From assembly GCF_004027225.2 (NCBI RefSeq), contig NC_044277.2:38482305-38546304 (forward strand): a DNA stretch of 64,000 nucleotides, in the 5' to 3' direction. This DNA is from Strigops habroptila (taxonomy: Eukaryota; Chordata; Aves; Psittaciformes; Psittacidae). The translations under genes and the position numbers were made by a program. Positions 43,701 through 56,325 of this stretch are shown here, piece by piece (position 1 is the first letter of the stretch; each line of letters begins with the position of its first letter). Below the pieces are notes generated by a model, which ran no database searches, was not told the origin of the DNA, and saw only the letters and a list, made by a program, of their open reading frames with translations.

Positions 43701-43842
43701 GGCTTTGATTTTTTCATATCTGGAGACAGAGCTTGTGGACAGTGATGTGCAATGTCCTTCTTTAGATCAATCCCGTGCAGGACTGGGTATTTTGCAACCA
43801 GTCAATGACATTGATTTCAGGTATAGACTGAAATGCCTATGA
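37632..43842 (+). CDS. CYP7A1: Cholesterol 7-alpha-hydroxylase (CYP7A1), complete, six exons, 513 aa
   Basis: Exons 37632-37711, 39011-39251, 39913-40526, 41674-41804, 42757-42932 and 43543-43842 join in phase to 1,542 nt including TGA. Human is about 504 aa with the same six-exon layout. The enzyme is an ER-anchored P450 that hydroxylates cholesterol at C7-alpha, the rate-limiting step of classical bile acid synthesis in liver. Visible features are an N-terminal membrane anchor (about residues 5-22) followed by an arginine run, the [17 protein letters not shown] region, the I-helix [16 protein letters not shown] (293-308), the K-helix ExxR as EAMR (361-364), and the heme loop [10 protein letters not shown] with ligand Cys453. 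All key residues are intact. The start MFIASWIWG aligns with the mammalian N-terminus and follows the TATA box at a suitable distance. Confidence 0.97.
39011..39251 (+). CDS. CYP7A1: CYP7A1 exon 2
   Basis: The acceptor is tgttttatag and the donor gtaccc. Residues 28-107 run [20 protein letters not shown] to [10 protein letters not shown]. This is the proline-rich hinge and first beta region of the P450 fold. Confidence 0.96.
39913..40526 (+). CDS. CYP7A1: CYP7A1 exon 3
   Basis: The acceptor is ttttgtgacag and the donor gtaagt. The exon is 614 nt, residues 108-311, starting [18 protein letters not shown] and ending in the I-helix. It is the largest exon, as in mammals, and is uninterrupted. 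Confidence 0.97.
41674..41804 (+). CDS. CYP7A1: CYP7A1 exon 4
   Basis: The acceptor is a long T tract ending gtcttag and the donor is gtatga. It reads [18 protein letters not shown] to QLDNMTVL (residues 313-355), with a split Asp. Confidence 0.96.
42757..42932 (+). CDS. CYP7A1: CYP7A1 exon 5
   Basis: The acceptor is ctctcccaacag and the donor gtaagt. Residues 357-414 run [18 protein letters not shown] to DPEIYADPL. It contains the K-helix ExxR pair. Confidence 0.96.
43543..43842 (+). CDS. CYP7A1: CYP7A1 exon 6, heme-binding loop and stop
   Basis: The acceptor is gtttaattacag. Residues 415-513 contain [20 protein letters not shown] with the thiolate Cys453, then [12 protein letters not shown], ending YRLKCL and TGA (43840-43842). 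Confidence 0.97.
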   Translation, partial: TFKYDRFLNENGEEKTDFYHNGRKLKYYYMPFGTGTAKCPGRLFAVHEIKQFLALIFSYLETELVDSDVQCPSLDQSRAGLGILQPVNDIDFRYRLKCL

Positions 43843-44499
43843 ATATATATATTATATTATACATGTAAAGTATGCACTATGTAAGTGCACTATATAACAT
43901 ATACTACATATATATTTTATGTATATATGCAAATGAAATGTTGCAAGTCTTGGGAAAAAATCTGTATGAAGGTAATTTGTCTAATAGAAAATGTCTAATA
44001 GAAAATGCATAATATATACCATTATGGTACCAGAATGCAGGAGGCTTAATGCACTGTGTTGATGCAAATGTCTCCCCTTTTACCAACCATTTTGAAATGC
44101 AGGTTAAGATTTGAATTGTGTGTGTGGACAGTAGTTTTTTTTTCTTTTTTCTGTCAGCAAATACTTTCCCAGAGGTAGTTAGAATTTCATGAGCTTATTC
44201 AAAATAATTGTCAAAATTCAACTACAGTTAAAACTTATTCTTTTGTATAATTGAAATGTTGGGGAGAACCTGTGGTTCTCCCTGCAGGTGAAATAACTTT
44301 TTTTGTTGTATATAAAGGCAGATTCACAGTGGAGAGGGGAGAGTTTCCTGGGGAAGTACCTTTGTGGTTTTATGAAAAACTAGAAAAAGACTTGAAGAAA
44401 AGCTACAAAATTGTTCACGTTCTAGTGAAACTGCAAAACTTGTATTATAGTCATTGTAACATACTCGTTTTCAGAAAGTTGTAACTGCGTTAAAATAAA
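43843..44499 (+). terminator. CYP7A1: CYP7A1 3' UTR and poly(A) signal
   Basis: Canonical AATAAA at 44494-44499 lies about 650 nt after the stop. The first 90 nt are an almost pure AT, partly palindromic tract. Mammalian CYP7A1 mRNA is unstable through AU-rich 3' UTR elements; a similar role here is inference. Confidence 0.6.
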
Positions 44500-45357
44500 A
44501 GATATTGGCTGAACCAAATGTATCTCTAGACTGTTTGTCACTTTAAAGTCTTAACATTATCAAAGATTTATGCACTCATCCAAAGCTCCCTAACTCAGCT
44601 TTAAATTATCCAGCTCAAATACCAATATGGGGATAAATAGTCACCATGGATTTTGACCATTATCTGACTTCCATATTTCTATCAGCCACCATTGGTCATA
44701 CTCCTTAGGCCTTCTAGTCTAATTGCATTAGAGTTATCATGGGTAGTACGCCCACACATTTCATTTTTTGTGGTGGCATCTCCGTAAGAACAATTGCTCC
44801 AGGGATAATATAATTTGGTTCTCTGTAATATCTGTCCTTTTTTGCTCCAAATGATGGTCGGATGTCACAAAGGTCCATTTTTTAATGAAACATCTTCAGG
44901 CTAAAAGAGATAGTTTTCTTCTCATCTGCCAATGAAAAGATCAAATGGACTTGAAATATTGTTGTTATCCTATTTTTGTTTCTAAGGACCTATGGTCTGA
45001 CCTTTTGTCCTTGACTCAAAAGTAAGCCTCATCACAGAAGATGAGACACAGGACTATTAGATATTTTCAAGTTTCACATTCTGGCAAGACATCCAGTCTG
45101 GCTGATAGAGCTTCTCCTAAACATGGAATTATGGATCAAGTCCTCTAACTGCTTTAAATTATGTCTCTTTTTCTCTTCCCACTATCCACTGTGCTAAGTA
45201 TTCAAAGGTAAATAAAAAGATTCAGTAGTGTGTGATTATTTATTACCTGTGTGTTGTCTTTGTAATTTTATTTAATCTTTTTTCATTTTCAAAGAACAGA
45301 GAACATCAATTTGTTACTATTTGCAATATGTATAATATTAAATTATTACATAGTCAG
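44500..45357. other. Intergenic DNA after CYP7A1
   Basis: AT-rich sequence without recognisable genes or repeats. Confidence 0.5.
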
Positions 45358-47495
45358 GAACCTGCTTAGTAAGGTTCCATGGGATACAGTCCTAGAGGGC
45401 AGGGGGGCCCAAGACTGCTGGTCGGTATTCAAGGATCACCTGCTACGTGCTCAGGAGTGTTGCATCCCGACTAGAAGAAAGTGCAGCAGGAGGGCCAGGA
45501 GACCTCCATGGATGGACAAGGAGCTGCTGAGGAAACTTAGAGGGAAAAAAGAAGCTTATAGAAGGTGGAAGTGAGGACAGGCGGCCTGGGAAGAATATAG
45601 GAGCATTGCCCAGGAAGCTAGGGACCAGGTTAGGAAAGCTAAGGCCCAGTTAGAATTAAATCTGGCAAGGGACGTAAAAGATAACAGGAAAGGATTCTAT
45701 AGGTACGTAGCAAATAAAAGACAGACTAGGGACAACGTGAGACCTCTACGGAAGCTATCGAGAGAAGTGGCTACCATGGATTTGGAGAAGGCTGAGGTTC
45801 TTAATGACTTCTTTGCCTCAGTCTCCACCAGCAAATGCTCTGACCACACCACCCAAGTTCTGGAAGGCAGATGCAGGGACTGTGAGAATGAAGACCTTAG
45901 GCCCACTGTAGGAGAGGATCAGGTTCGAGACCATCTTAAGAACCTGAACGTGCACAAGTCCATGGGACCTGATGAAATCCATCCATGGGTCCTGAAGGAG
46001 CTGGCAAATGAAGTTGCTAAACCACTGTCCATCATATTCGAAAAATCCTGGCAGTCAGGTGAAGTTCCCGATGACTGGAAGAAGAGTAATATAACCCCAT
46101 TTTCAAGAAGGGGAAGGTGGAAGACCCGGGAAACTACAGGCCAGTCAGCCTCAACTCTGTGCCTGGCAAAATCTTGGAACAGTTTCTCCTGGAAAGCATG
46201 CTAAGGCACATGAAAAACAACGAGGTGGTTGGTGACAGCCAACATGGCTTCACTAAGGGGAAATCCTGCCTGACCAATTTGGTGGCCTTCTATGATGGAG
46301 CCACAGAACTGATGGACAGGGGCAGAGCAGTTGACGTCATCTACCTGGACTTGTGCAAAGCGTTCGACACTGTCCCGCATGACATCCTTGTCTCTGAATT
46401 GGAGAGACATCAATTTGATAGATGAACCACTCAGTGGATAAAGAACTGGCTCAACGGCCACACACAAAGAGTTGTGGTAAATGGCTCAATGTCCAGTTGG
46501 AAACCTGTAACGAGTGGTGTCCCTCAGGGATCGGTGTTGGGACCGGTCCTGTTCAACAGCTTTGTCGGTGACATGGACAGTGGGATTGAGTGCGCCCTCA
46601 GCAAGTTTGCCGACGACACCAAGCTGTGTGGTTCGGTTGATACGCTGGAGGGAAGGGATGCCATCCAGAGGGACCTTGACACGCTTGTGAGGTGGGCTGA
46701 TGCCAACCTTATGAAGTTTAACCAAGCCAAGTGCAAGGTTCTACACCTGGGTCGGGGCAATCCCAGGCATAGCTACAGGTTGGGCGGAGAAGAGATTCAG
46801 AGCAGCCCTGCAGAGAAGGACTTGGGGGTGCTGGTTGATGAGAAGCTTAACATGAGCCAGCAGTGTGCGCTCGCAGCCCAGAAACCAATCGTATCCTGGG
46901 CTGCCTCAAAAGAAGCGTGACCAGCAGGTCAAAGGAGGTGATCCTGCCCCTCTACTCTGCTCTCATGAGACCTCACTTGGAGTACTGTGTACAGTTCTGG
47001 CGTCCTCAACATAAATAGGACATGGAGCTGTTGAAGCAAGACCAGAGGAGGGCCACGAGGATGATAAGAGGGCTGGAGCACCTCCCGTATGAAGACAGGC
47101 TGAGAGAGTTGGGGCTGTTCAGCCTGGAGAAGAGAAGGCTGCATGGAGACCTCATAGCAGCCTTCCAGTATCTGAAGGGGGCCTATAAGGATGCTGGGGA
47201 GGGACTCTTCCTTAGGGACTGTAGTGGTAGGACAAGGGGTAATGGCTTCAAACTTAAACAGGGGAGGTCTGGATTGGATATAAGGAAGAAGTTCTTTACT
47301 GTGAGGGTGGTGAGGCACTGGAATGGGTTGCCCAAGGAAGTTGTGAATGCTCCATCCCTGGCAGTGTTCAAGGCCAGGGTGGGTGGAGCCTTGCGCGACA
47401 TGGTTTAGTGCAAGGTGTCTCTGCCCATGGTAGGGGGGTTGGAACTAGATGATCTTAAGGTCCTTTCCAACCCTAACGATTCTGTGATTCTGTGA
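45358..47495 (+). mobile_element. CR1 retrotransposon, 5'-truncated, decayed reverse transcriptase
   Basis: The 2.1-kb copy reads in order the end of the endonuclease/linker region (RPPWMDKELLRKLRGKKEAY, near 45500), RT N-terminal motifs ([16 protein letters not shown], near 45960), the palm motif-A region [14 protein letters not shown] (near 46345), [10 protein letters not shown] (near 46530) and the catalytic motif FADDTKL (near 46605). The conserved post-RT region [16 protein letters not shown] (near 47095) and the CR1 3' end attctgtgattctgtga follow. The frame changes near 46110, a stop interrupts at 46423-46425 and another at 46918-46920, so it is inactive. Full-length CR1 is about 4.5 kb; ORF1 and most of the endonuclease are missing. 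Confidence 0.95.
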
Positions 47496-50400
47496 TACAT
47501 ATAATGCAAGCAGGTTTGAATTATAACTTTAGTTCTCTTGGTAAGGGAAGTATCCAGTCTGCAGGTACAGCTTGTTTTCATAATTCTGTCAATTATATCT
47601 TTGTATAATTGATACACATTTATAAATAGCACATCCAATGCAAGCTAGCATTGACTTAGAGAACACCTGAAAGCCATAATTACATGTGCCTTGGTACATA
47701 TTATTACCATTAGAGTATCTGCTCCCTCTTAAACAAATCCTGCTTAAAACACCCGTTTTGGAGGGTAGCAAGGCTATGCAACAATTTAAGCAAAATACCC
47801 TTCCTTGATCAAAAGGAATTCAACACAGAATTACAACAGCATATAACAAAAGATAAGAATACTGCTAAACTAATTCTGGGTTCCCTCAAAATTTAAGACT
47901 TCTTTTAAAACTTCTTGTCTCCTTCAAACTGACTGCTACAGACAGTGGTTTAATGTCTTCTTTCGGCTCCCTTGGTATATGAGAAATTCAAGTACTCAGT
48001 GGCTCCTGGAGCTGATCTGACTTTCAGCTACCCAGGTGTAAGAAAAACATGGAAGATTGGTAGCAATTCTCCAGGGATGGCTGGACCCATAACCTGTGCA
48101 TTGATACTGAATGTATAAAACAACTGAGGCAACCAGCTCTTTCTACCCAGTTCTGAAATCCTGTTACAAGAGGGGTATATCAGCATGTCTACAGGGAACT
48201 CTCCAGAGCAATGACACTTTTTAATGCTGACCTAGTGTTATGCAGCTGAAAAGGTCCAGTATTACCCCCCAACTACACTTTCACTTCACGACAAAAGACA
48301 TACAGACGAACAGTTTGAATGGCTTTGGATAGGGATTTCTTCTTCTTTTATACTAGGCTATATACAAGTATTTTGGTTTGCTGCCATGGCTGCTACTTTT
48401 CTAACCTCAGTTAAACTCCTGTTACCAGGGTCACACAGATGCGAGTGAGGGGAGAAAAGAGTACAAAGTCTGTGGCTGTTATGCCTCAGCTAACGTTATC
48501 AAATACTTCAGCAATCGATAGTCATCTGCCTTCTCAGGGTCATGGACAACCACAAGGTTGTAACAGGGCAATTCTCTATAGTGCCTGTCTTAAAAGCAAT
48601 ACTTTTCTTAAGACAGAAGACCAAAAAAAGTAAGACTAAAGACAATAAGAGCAATTAGAAAAATACTGGGCAGATCCAGGCTGGTGGGAAGGAGGCCGCC
48701 TGTGTCATGGGTTGGGTGAGTATTTCACATTACATACTTACTAGGTAGAATGTGTAAAGAGATATGGGCAGAAGTGGGGCAAAGACCTCACCCCCAGGTG
48801 AGAACTCTAACCATTAGGTTAGGTCAGGCATTCATGCCTTTTCTCAGGTAATCTGTAGCCTGTTTTCTCTGAGAAATGGAACAGAATCAACAGGACGATT
48901 TGCATGACTCCCTGATGGTACCCTTTACAGATAAAGTGCTCTCTTAGCTGAGAAAAGATTAATTGTTGACATGGGATTGAAGACCCTGAGGTAGAGGAGG
49001 GTACTAAGCCTAGTCTCTCCTACACCCCAGGGAATGGCTCTAACATTGTGGTTGTCCTGTAAAGGGTGAGTAAGAGTGAGGGGTACCACCTGAGGGGGAC
49101 ACAAGCACATTATAGATTAGTAACACCAAGGAGTTTAAATGCTCAAGCTTTTTTGGACCCACATGAGCTCTGCTTGGGGCTATCCAAGTGCCTCTGCAAA
49201 GTGATCTTGGGATTAAGAGCAAGACACAGGCAGCTGATGGAGAGCAGGTGGCTCATAACCCAGCAGAAGGACGCATTTTGGCTGAGCAGATGGAATCCTG
49301 ACAGTGAAAATGCTTTGCAGTTTTCTGGCTAGAAGAAATCTTTACTTCATCATGGAGTTCTTGGAGGTGACACGATGATGTTGCTAATGAGACAACACAC
49401 CTTATCAAAATACAGTTTTACATGTCTGAAACCATGCTGGCCATAGCTGCTGTTCACCAGCTGGGATTCATCCACAGAGAAACTACCTCAGAGAAGCCTT
49501 TGCTGGATGTTTAGAGTCATGTAGAACTACCCCAGTCAGAGTCATCTCCCTCCAGCAGGCTGCTTCATTACAGCTGCTTGACAGGATGAAGCTAAAACCA
49601 TCCTGCCTGTATTTTAAAAAGATGAAGTTGCCACTGCACTGTGTGGGGACTTGATCATGCTTTGAGGAGCTACCCAATAGCAGAGGGAGAGGACCTCCTA
49701 GTCTGTGGATCCCAATGGGCTGAGGTCCAAAGCTGCGTGCTAAGTGCAGCTCTTCTCAGTCAAAACTACAGTACTTCTGGGCTCAAACAGAAGCAGAACT
49801 GCAGGCACCTAGTAGCAGAGCTGCCACTAAGTTCAGGCTGCCACTCTTCAGTTTGCCAACAGTGGGTTTGTTGACTGCAGGTTTGAGCAAAGGTTTTCAA
49901 GCCCTACCCGAACTTCTTAAATAGTTTTTGTATTTTACTGTAGAAATATCAGCGTGAACTGGTGTAAGACCTTTCACACAGGATTCTGAAGGGAAAAAAG
50001 AAAAAAAGAGGAAGGAAAAAAGAGGAAAAGTCATGGGATATTTTTTCTGAAAGCATGAAATAAATTTTAGTGGTAACTATAGCTCAGTTGTCAGTAGGGT
50101 CCTTCAAAAGATATTATTCATGGTCTTGGTGTAAATGGATAGCTGTAGCAGCATAAATAGATATTTACCATTTATGAACTGCACAAAGTGCTACAGTCTC
50201 ATGTCAGCAGCCTGAAGATAGGGCCAAGATCTGCTCTCATTTACACCACCACCAAGGTCAACACAGTTAAACAGCACACAAGGGGGGCTTGATCATAATT
50301 GTGCCTACAGTCTGTCCCTTTTTGGCTAGCTGCATGCAGGAGGTTTGGTGGTAAAAGCAGTCATTGCCTTATAATAAACTTAGAATTAAACAATAAAAAG

Positions 50401-53024
50401 GTTACATACCATTAAATGGACTGCTGTCAATGTAAATACCCAGCTTGCTAACTGTTGTTGACTTTGTTTTCTGCCAAGAAAAACAACTCTGTGGGACACA
50501 CTTCAAATGATCTTCAGTGGACTGTGTATCATGAAAGGAGAGGTCACTTCAGAGCAATGCACAAGAACCACAGATTTTTAAAATTAAAAGTTCATTTTAC
50601 ACAACTCACCAATATGAAGATCCTGCCGACCCTACATATCTTGCTGAGGATGACAGTAATTTCTGAAATCCACCTCATCAGATAGCAGCATCCCATAGAG
50701 GGTTTGAAAAATTGAAACACCTTGGCTGACTGAATCACTCCTGAGAGCTCTTCAGTGTGAGGAGCCATGTGATTATTTCTTAGTAACATTTGTGTAATAG
50801 TTAATTGGAAAGGGTTTAGATGTCTCACAGTCTCCAGCAGCTGCAGACTTGAGACACAGAAACATCCACAAGGACATCATTAAAGACCATAGGCTGGAAA
50901 AGGTCAGGCTAGAGGTCCACTTCACCCAGGAGTATAGCAAGAGGTTCACTTTGTCCAGGAGCGTAGCTAGCATGAGTGGAGCTTCCTCGGGATTTCTGTA
51001 AGGCATCTAAGTAATGTAAATGCCCTCAGAGGTGCTCAACCTGTACGTGTTCAGCACCTTTCAAGGAAACAACTGGTTTCTGTCAGGTTCTGCAGGGCTT
51101 TGGGAGGCCGCTGCCCTTGCATTAGCGGCTTTCAAATACCCTATGCGACGTGCTTGCTGGTGGGAGTGCAGGGCCCAGTCCTTGCACCTCTGTGATGTGC
51201 CCATGCCAGCTGTGCCACTGCCAGTCTCACCTTTGCTCAGCTTATAGAGAGATCAGTGCCAGCTCCCCTATCCCTTCTCAGCCATGCTCTGTACAGATGT
51301 CTGGCCTATATCACATGGAGCACCTCAAAGGTAAATCAGAGCCTGCAAGAGAATTGTGGACACATACAAACATTTGGTGCCTGTGAAAGCTCGATCGCTC
51401 CCCACCATGAACTTGCATGGCTGGCTTGAAGCTCAGGGTGAGGAGTATTGCCCAAAGAGTTGCATCAGTGGGCGAGAGGAGAACTGGGCCTTCCTGACCT
51501 ATGGTGACCTCAGCTTTGCTCCCTTGATGATTGCTCCTTACACTGAGGGAAAGGCTTCCTATCTGCTTTATGTGACATTTCATCTTGACTGCTCTGCCCA
51601 AGAAAGCGAAGCCTCAGGAAAGGCAAAGAGTTAACAGGGAGCTTCCTAAAAATACATCTTCCACATTGAACTGACTCATTTCATGGCTATTTCATTTCCT
51701 AGATGTAAGAACTTGGAACAAGTAATAATATCCTTATGAGCATTAAAACCTGATGTAAAAAAATGACAGGGGAAACTATTAATGATGCAAGCAACAGTCA
51801 ATTATATGAGTTCTGTTAACTGTGCATTATAATCTTGGTACATTAGCTTCTTACAGATAATATTTAAACACAGCAAACCTGTGTAAACAGACCGAAACAA
51901 CTGCTGTCCATTGAAGTTGCATGTCTGGAATTAGAAGAGATTCTCCTATGTCTGTAAAGAGACTACAGTTAGAGGACTTTTCCTGAAATCTGGTGATATG
52001 ATAAAGCATTGGGAATTCCAGAGTCTTGCAGAAACCATAGCCAGGTGCTACGGGTGCAGATAGAGATATACAGAGATATGCTACACTGCAGAGCTATCTG
52101 CATGCAGCTGACATTAGGTTTCTAGAGGAGGCATTGGAATGCCAGAAGGTAGACACCTGCTTACAATTCAGAAGACCCAAGCTAACTGCTGAGGCTCCTG
52201 GTGCAGGCAGAAGCGAGGGCTGAAGGGCCAGCCTCATCTTGCCCCATGAGTGGTTTCTAGAGGAGGGCAAGGGATGAATGAGGCAGCGTTGCCAGCACAT
52301 GCTAGCTAGTGATCTGAAGAGACCAACAGGTTGGTTAACGTCCAGTTTATTGCTGACACTAAAGCATCTTGATCTGGTCAGATCTAAAACATGAGAACTA
52401 GACAGTTAGTACCAGATGACACTTAGGTGAGGATTAAGCTGTGAAGCTCCTTGAAAGTGAAAAAAGAGCAGTTTATCTTTGGTGCTATAAAGGATGCAGG
52501 AGAAGAAGGCAAGGAAGGAAGAATCCCAGTATAGATAAACAACCTTCACACCAAAAAAACTAATGGATGTAGCAGGACACGAGAGCACTGCAAAATTGCT
52601 AAAGTGCAAGAAGGGAGCACTTGTTGTGTTAGGAGAATGGCTAGGGAAGGAGCGACAGACAGGGTGACTCTCAGGAGATATGTTAAGATGGAGTCAGAAG
52701 AAGAGGAGGAGAGTCCAGTAAGAATGCTGGTTTAGTGGAAACCATGAACCTCAATTTCCAGAGCAGACCTCAGACAGAATGTATTCCAAACAGTTACTGC
52801 TGTAAACAAAATACAGCAGACTGAATCCACATGCATGTACTCATGCAAATATTTGCTACCACTCTGATCAAAGTTATTAGGTGATAATGTTCAGCCTTGG
52901 AAACTGGCCTTGAACAGCTCTTATTAAGGTGTTCCACTACTACAGGTATTGCCAAAGATCAGTACACCAAACTGCACCATCAATCAACCTTGAACCTTTG
53001 TGCAGAGGACTACCAGTAAACCAT

Positions 53025-53125
53025 TGTCCTGGGTTCAGCTGTAACAGTTACTTTTCTCCTTCTTAGTAGCTGGTGCAGTGCTGTGTTTTGGCTTTAGCCT
53101 GAGAACAGTGCTGATAACACAGCTC
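53025..53125 (+). mobile_element. LTR fragment, same ERVL-like family
   Basis: It starts TGTCCTGGGTTCAGCTG and contains TAGTAGCTGGTGCAGTGCTG, TGTTTTGG and GCTGATAACACAGC, the 5' end of the LTR family seen whole at 7498-8041 and 19163-19706. The rest of the LTR is absent or unrecognisable. Confidence 0.75.
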
Positions 53126-54313
53126 TTGAAAGCCTCCTCTATAACTTTTACTATAAGGGCAGGAAGTGCCGTTGTCTATTTCTATTAACTTGAAACCACA
53201 GAAGAGATGTAGTGGGGCAGATTCCAAGAACAATTTTCTGTCCATTGCTGTATGCGCAGCTATGGATCCATGAAACTACAGAGATGTTCCTGCCTGCTGA
53301 CACTAAATTTTGTTATGCAGTGTCTCATGACTGTCACAGCCGTACTGTTCAAAGCAGTGGGTGAGATGCATGTTGCACTACCCCTTTACAGTAAAAGTTC
53401 AGGTACAGAGCTGCATCTTTTTTGTTTAAGATATTACAGAGAAGGCCTATCCAAATTCCTTATCATAAATCAAAGACACTGACTTTCATTTTATAACACT
53501 ACTTGTTTTACTTGCTATTTATTCTGATAAGCTTCTAGATATTTATGTTTGATGCTGCAGATGTTTCTTATAAACATAAGAATTTTATTAATTAGTTTGT
53601 TTAATATAAAGCAATAGAGAACAATCTTTACTTACAGAAAGAAAAAAGAGCCTGTCTCATTAGGCTCATTGATGAAGTAAAATCTGCCTCTATCATCACT
53701 CCCTCCCCGAAACCTCAGAAAGAAATTACATCAATCATTCAAAGGAAGAATTTTAAAGAAACATGAAAACACCTGGAAAGATCTTCTAGGTAAAGACTAC
53801 ATTCTACCCTAAATGACAACCTTGGTAATATAAAACTGAATTATAAAGGGCCACTAGGTTGGTCAGGCAGGACTTGCCCTTGGTGAAGCCTAATTCATTA
53901 CCTCATATTCCATATTTCACACCTGAAACTCCACAGATCTCCTGTACTACCATGAGTTTTAATGCAACTGGGTTTGTTTGTCCCTTACTAAGTCTGGAGA
54001 GTAGGGCGAAAGAACCCTAGGCTACAGATGAACAAGGGGCTGCTTTCAACCTAAATTATTCCATGATTCATCCTTTCTCTTTTATCCCAGTCTTGGTTCT
54101 GCAGCAGGGTAGGGAAAGCTTCAAGAGACTGATGCAGTGCTCATAGGAGGAGATTCATAAGCAGAGTCACTTCTCATCCTGGAGCTTCTTTTGTTGTTTT
54201 CCTTTTAACTTCCTCATCTAGAAAACCCTCTCAGCTGACAGGAAAAGGAAAAAAGTCTTGCTGACTTCTGCAGCAATCCAGTCTGGCTGTTCTGCTTTAG
54301 GAAGCACAGAAGC

Positions 54314-54333
54314 AAAAAAAAAAAAAAAAAAAA
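54314..54333. repeat. Poly(A) run of 20
   Basis: Twenty uninterrupted adenines followed by A/G-rich sequence. It could be a retroposed tail, but no element body was recognised next to it. Confidence 0.8.
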
Positions 54334-56325
54334 GAACGAGAAGAAAAAACATAAAGGGGAAGTTCTCCCACAGCAAGGTTGCAGTATCTGCAGTCTTTGG
54401 CATGTCATGGCCAGCTGCAATGACAGCTAAAATCCCATTACTGAGATGAAACTATGGGAGTTGGCAATACTGCCAAAGTGCTCTGAACATAATTTAAAGG
54501 TGATAATCATCCACTTAGTCAAAAATGGTGAGGAAAGAGAGAGCAAAGTTCTAGTATGCAAAAGACAAAAAAGCAATGGGAAAAAATGAAGTCCATAATA
54601 ACATATTGCCGTGAGAACCAGCAACCACCCCCTCTCATGCTAACCAAGGTCTTTTGTGGTTACCATTCACTTCTTATGTCCTCTATGGCACTTCGCTAGA
54701 AAGATCTCCTGTGCTCACAGTATTTTAGCTCACTGAGTAAGGCAATAGGTTCATGTTTCCAGTGCAAATTTGGATTAAAGGCTTTAATTCTGACCAGACT
54801 AGGGCTGAGAAACATCCAGACACCAACATCTTCAGGGCAGTGACAATGGAGAAGCAACACAAAAGAGATTAATATGAAAAATTTAGCTTAGTTATGGCAA
54901 AAAAAAAGGAATTTTAAAGAGTGTAGAAAGCAGAATCCATTAGTGATTTTTGCATCAAATGTGACAATCTTCCACTACTTGAGTTGAGGAAGAGTTTTCT
55001 TTCCTTTTTTCCACTTCAATAAGTCTTCCAATGATTTCTTAGATACACACAAAAACCTGTCTCTCAGAAAGAAGGTGAATCCTTGGGATATAGACTATTA
55101 TGATCTATCCTCAAAAAGGTATTTCTTCAGCAGCAAATAAACTGCTACACGATCAGCCTAATTAGCCACTCCAGCAACTCATGATTCAAGCTGCAGCATT
55201 AGCTGCAGAAGACCAAATAAAATGGATGAGGTGTAACATAATAGATGAGATCCTGAGAGTACAGAATGAAAATATGTTGTCAGAAGACTTCCTCAGTTTC
55301 AGTGAGAGATGCTCAAGTAGGCAAGAATACAAAACAAAAGCATGACATTAATGAAAGACAGGCAGCCACCTGCGTGGGCAGTGTAGACTGCAAGTTCTGC
55401 AGGTGCAATGACAGCTGAAGTGAGAAGGCAGCGTCTTTGATGGTCACATCTATTGAAGCTTTTCTAGAAGAAATACCTGGTAGAGATTACAATCTGCTCC
55501 TCCCTCAGAACGACAAGATAAAGAAAGGAGAAAAAAAATCTATGCCTAATAATTTGCTATGACCAACTTGCATTGTGTTTGTAATCAACTGCTCTGTGTA
55601 AGGGCAAACCAGAAAGGAAAACTGAGCTCTACTGATACTAGCAGCTGTGTATCAATTGCTTAACTAACAGTCAAGTCTGGCCTTCAAATATCAAATATAC
55701 TCAAGTTTCTCTTTAAAGCCTAAAGCTCCCTTTTTGTTAAAAAGCACAAGTTACTGGCAGAATCTACATGGATTTTGAACAAACAATAATATAGTTCATT
55801 CTTGAAGATTAGTCTCATTTCATCAGACCAGCAGCTTTGGCAACCCCTGCTTGGTTTCATTTGTAAAACCCTAATCCGAAGAAGTTTTTCCTATCTGATA
55901 GTACAGTTTAAGATTTTTCATCCTGTCTTGCAGGAATTAAAATAGCCTTATAACTGTAGACAAGCTCTCTATAACAATGCTACTGCTACTACACAAAATG
56001 TTCTGAATATATTAAAAAATCCATATTATTGACTATCACATTGTTAGTCTACAGAAGAGACTAATTTATTCATCTAAGAGTAGACTTAAACAAGATTATT
56101 AGCAAAACGTTTTCTCCATAATAAATATATCTTATTATTGTAACAGCATTTAACAACTTAGCTATTAAATACTTAGTTATTGTGCATGTGCATAGACAGC
56201 AGCACTATCTGGGCTTACACATGCCACTATTCTAAGAAAATTCTTAAAATCAAATGTGTGTTTGTTGGTGGCCTTGGCCAAGAATAAAGGCTATTTGGAA
56301 ATCACTAACTCCAGGTCACCCCTAC

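Larger units (their letters stand above)
47496..56325. other. Intergenic region with no confirmed gene
   Basis: It contains an LTR fragment (53025-53125), an A20 run (54314-54333), and a purine-rich GGAAAAA tract (49989-50037). Several short open frames on both strands lack recognised similarity. If the candidate exon at 56,326 is real, downstream exons of a minus-strand gene should lie here, but I could not assign them. Confidence 0.5.

Noticed and set aside
51356-51634. 92-codon plus-strand open frame with protein-like composition
   Set aside because: The opposite strand is open over the same bases; no family recognised.
54036-54070. Possible very degenerate CR1 tail (tttcaacctaaattattcca then tgattca)
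   Set aside because: Only about 30 bp resemble the CR1 end and no body precedes it; too short to support.
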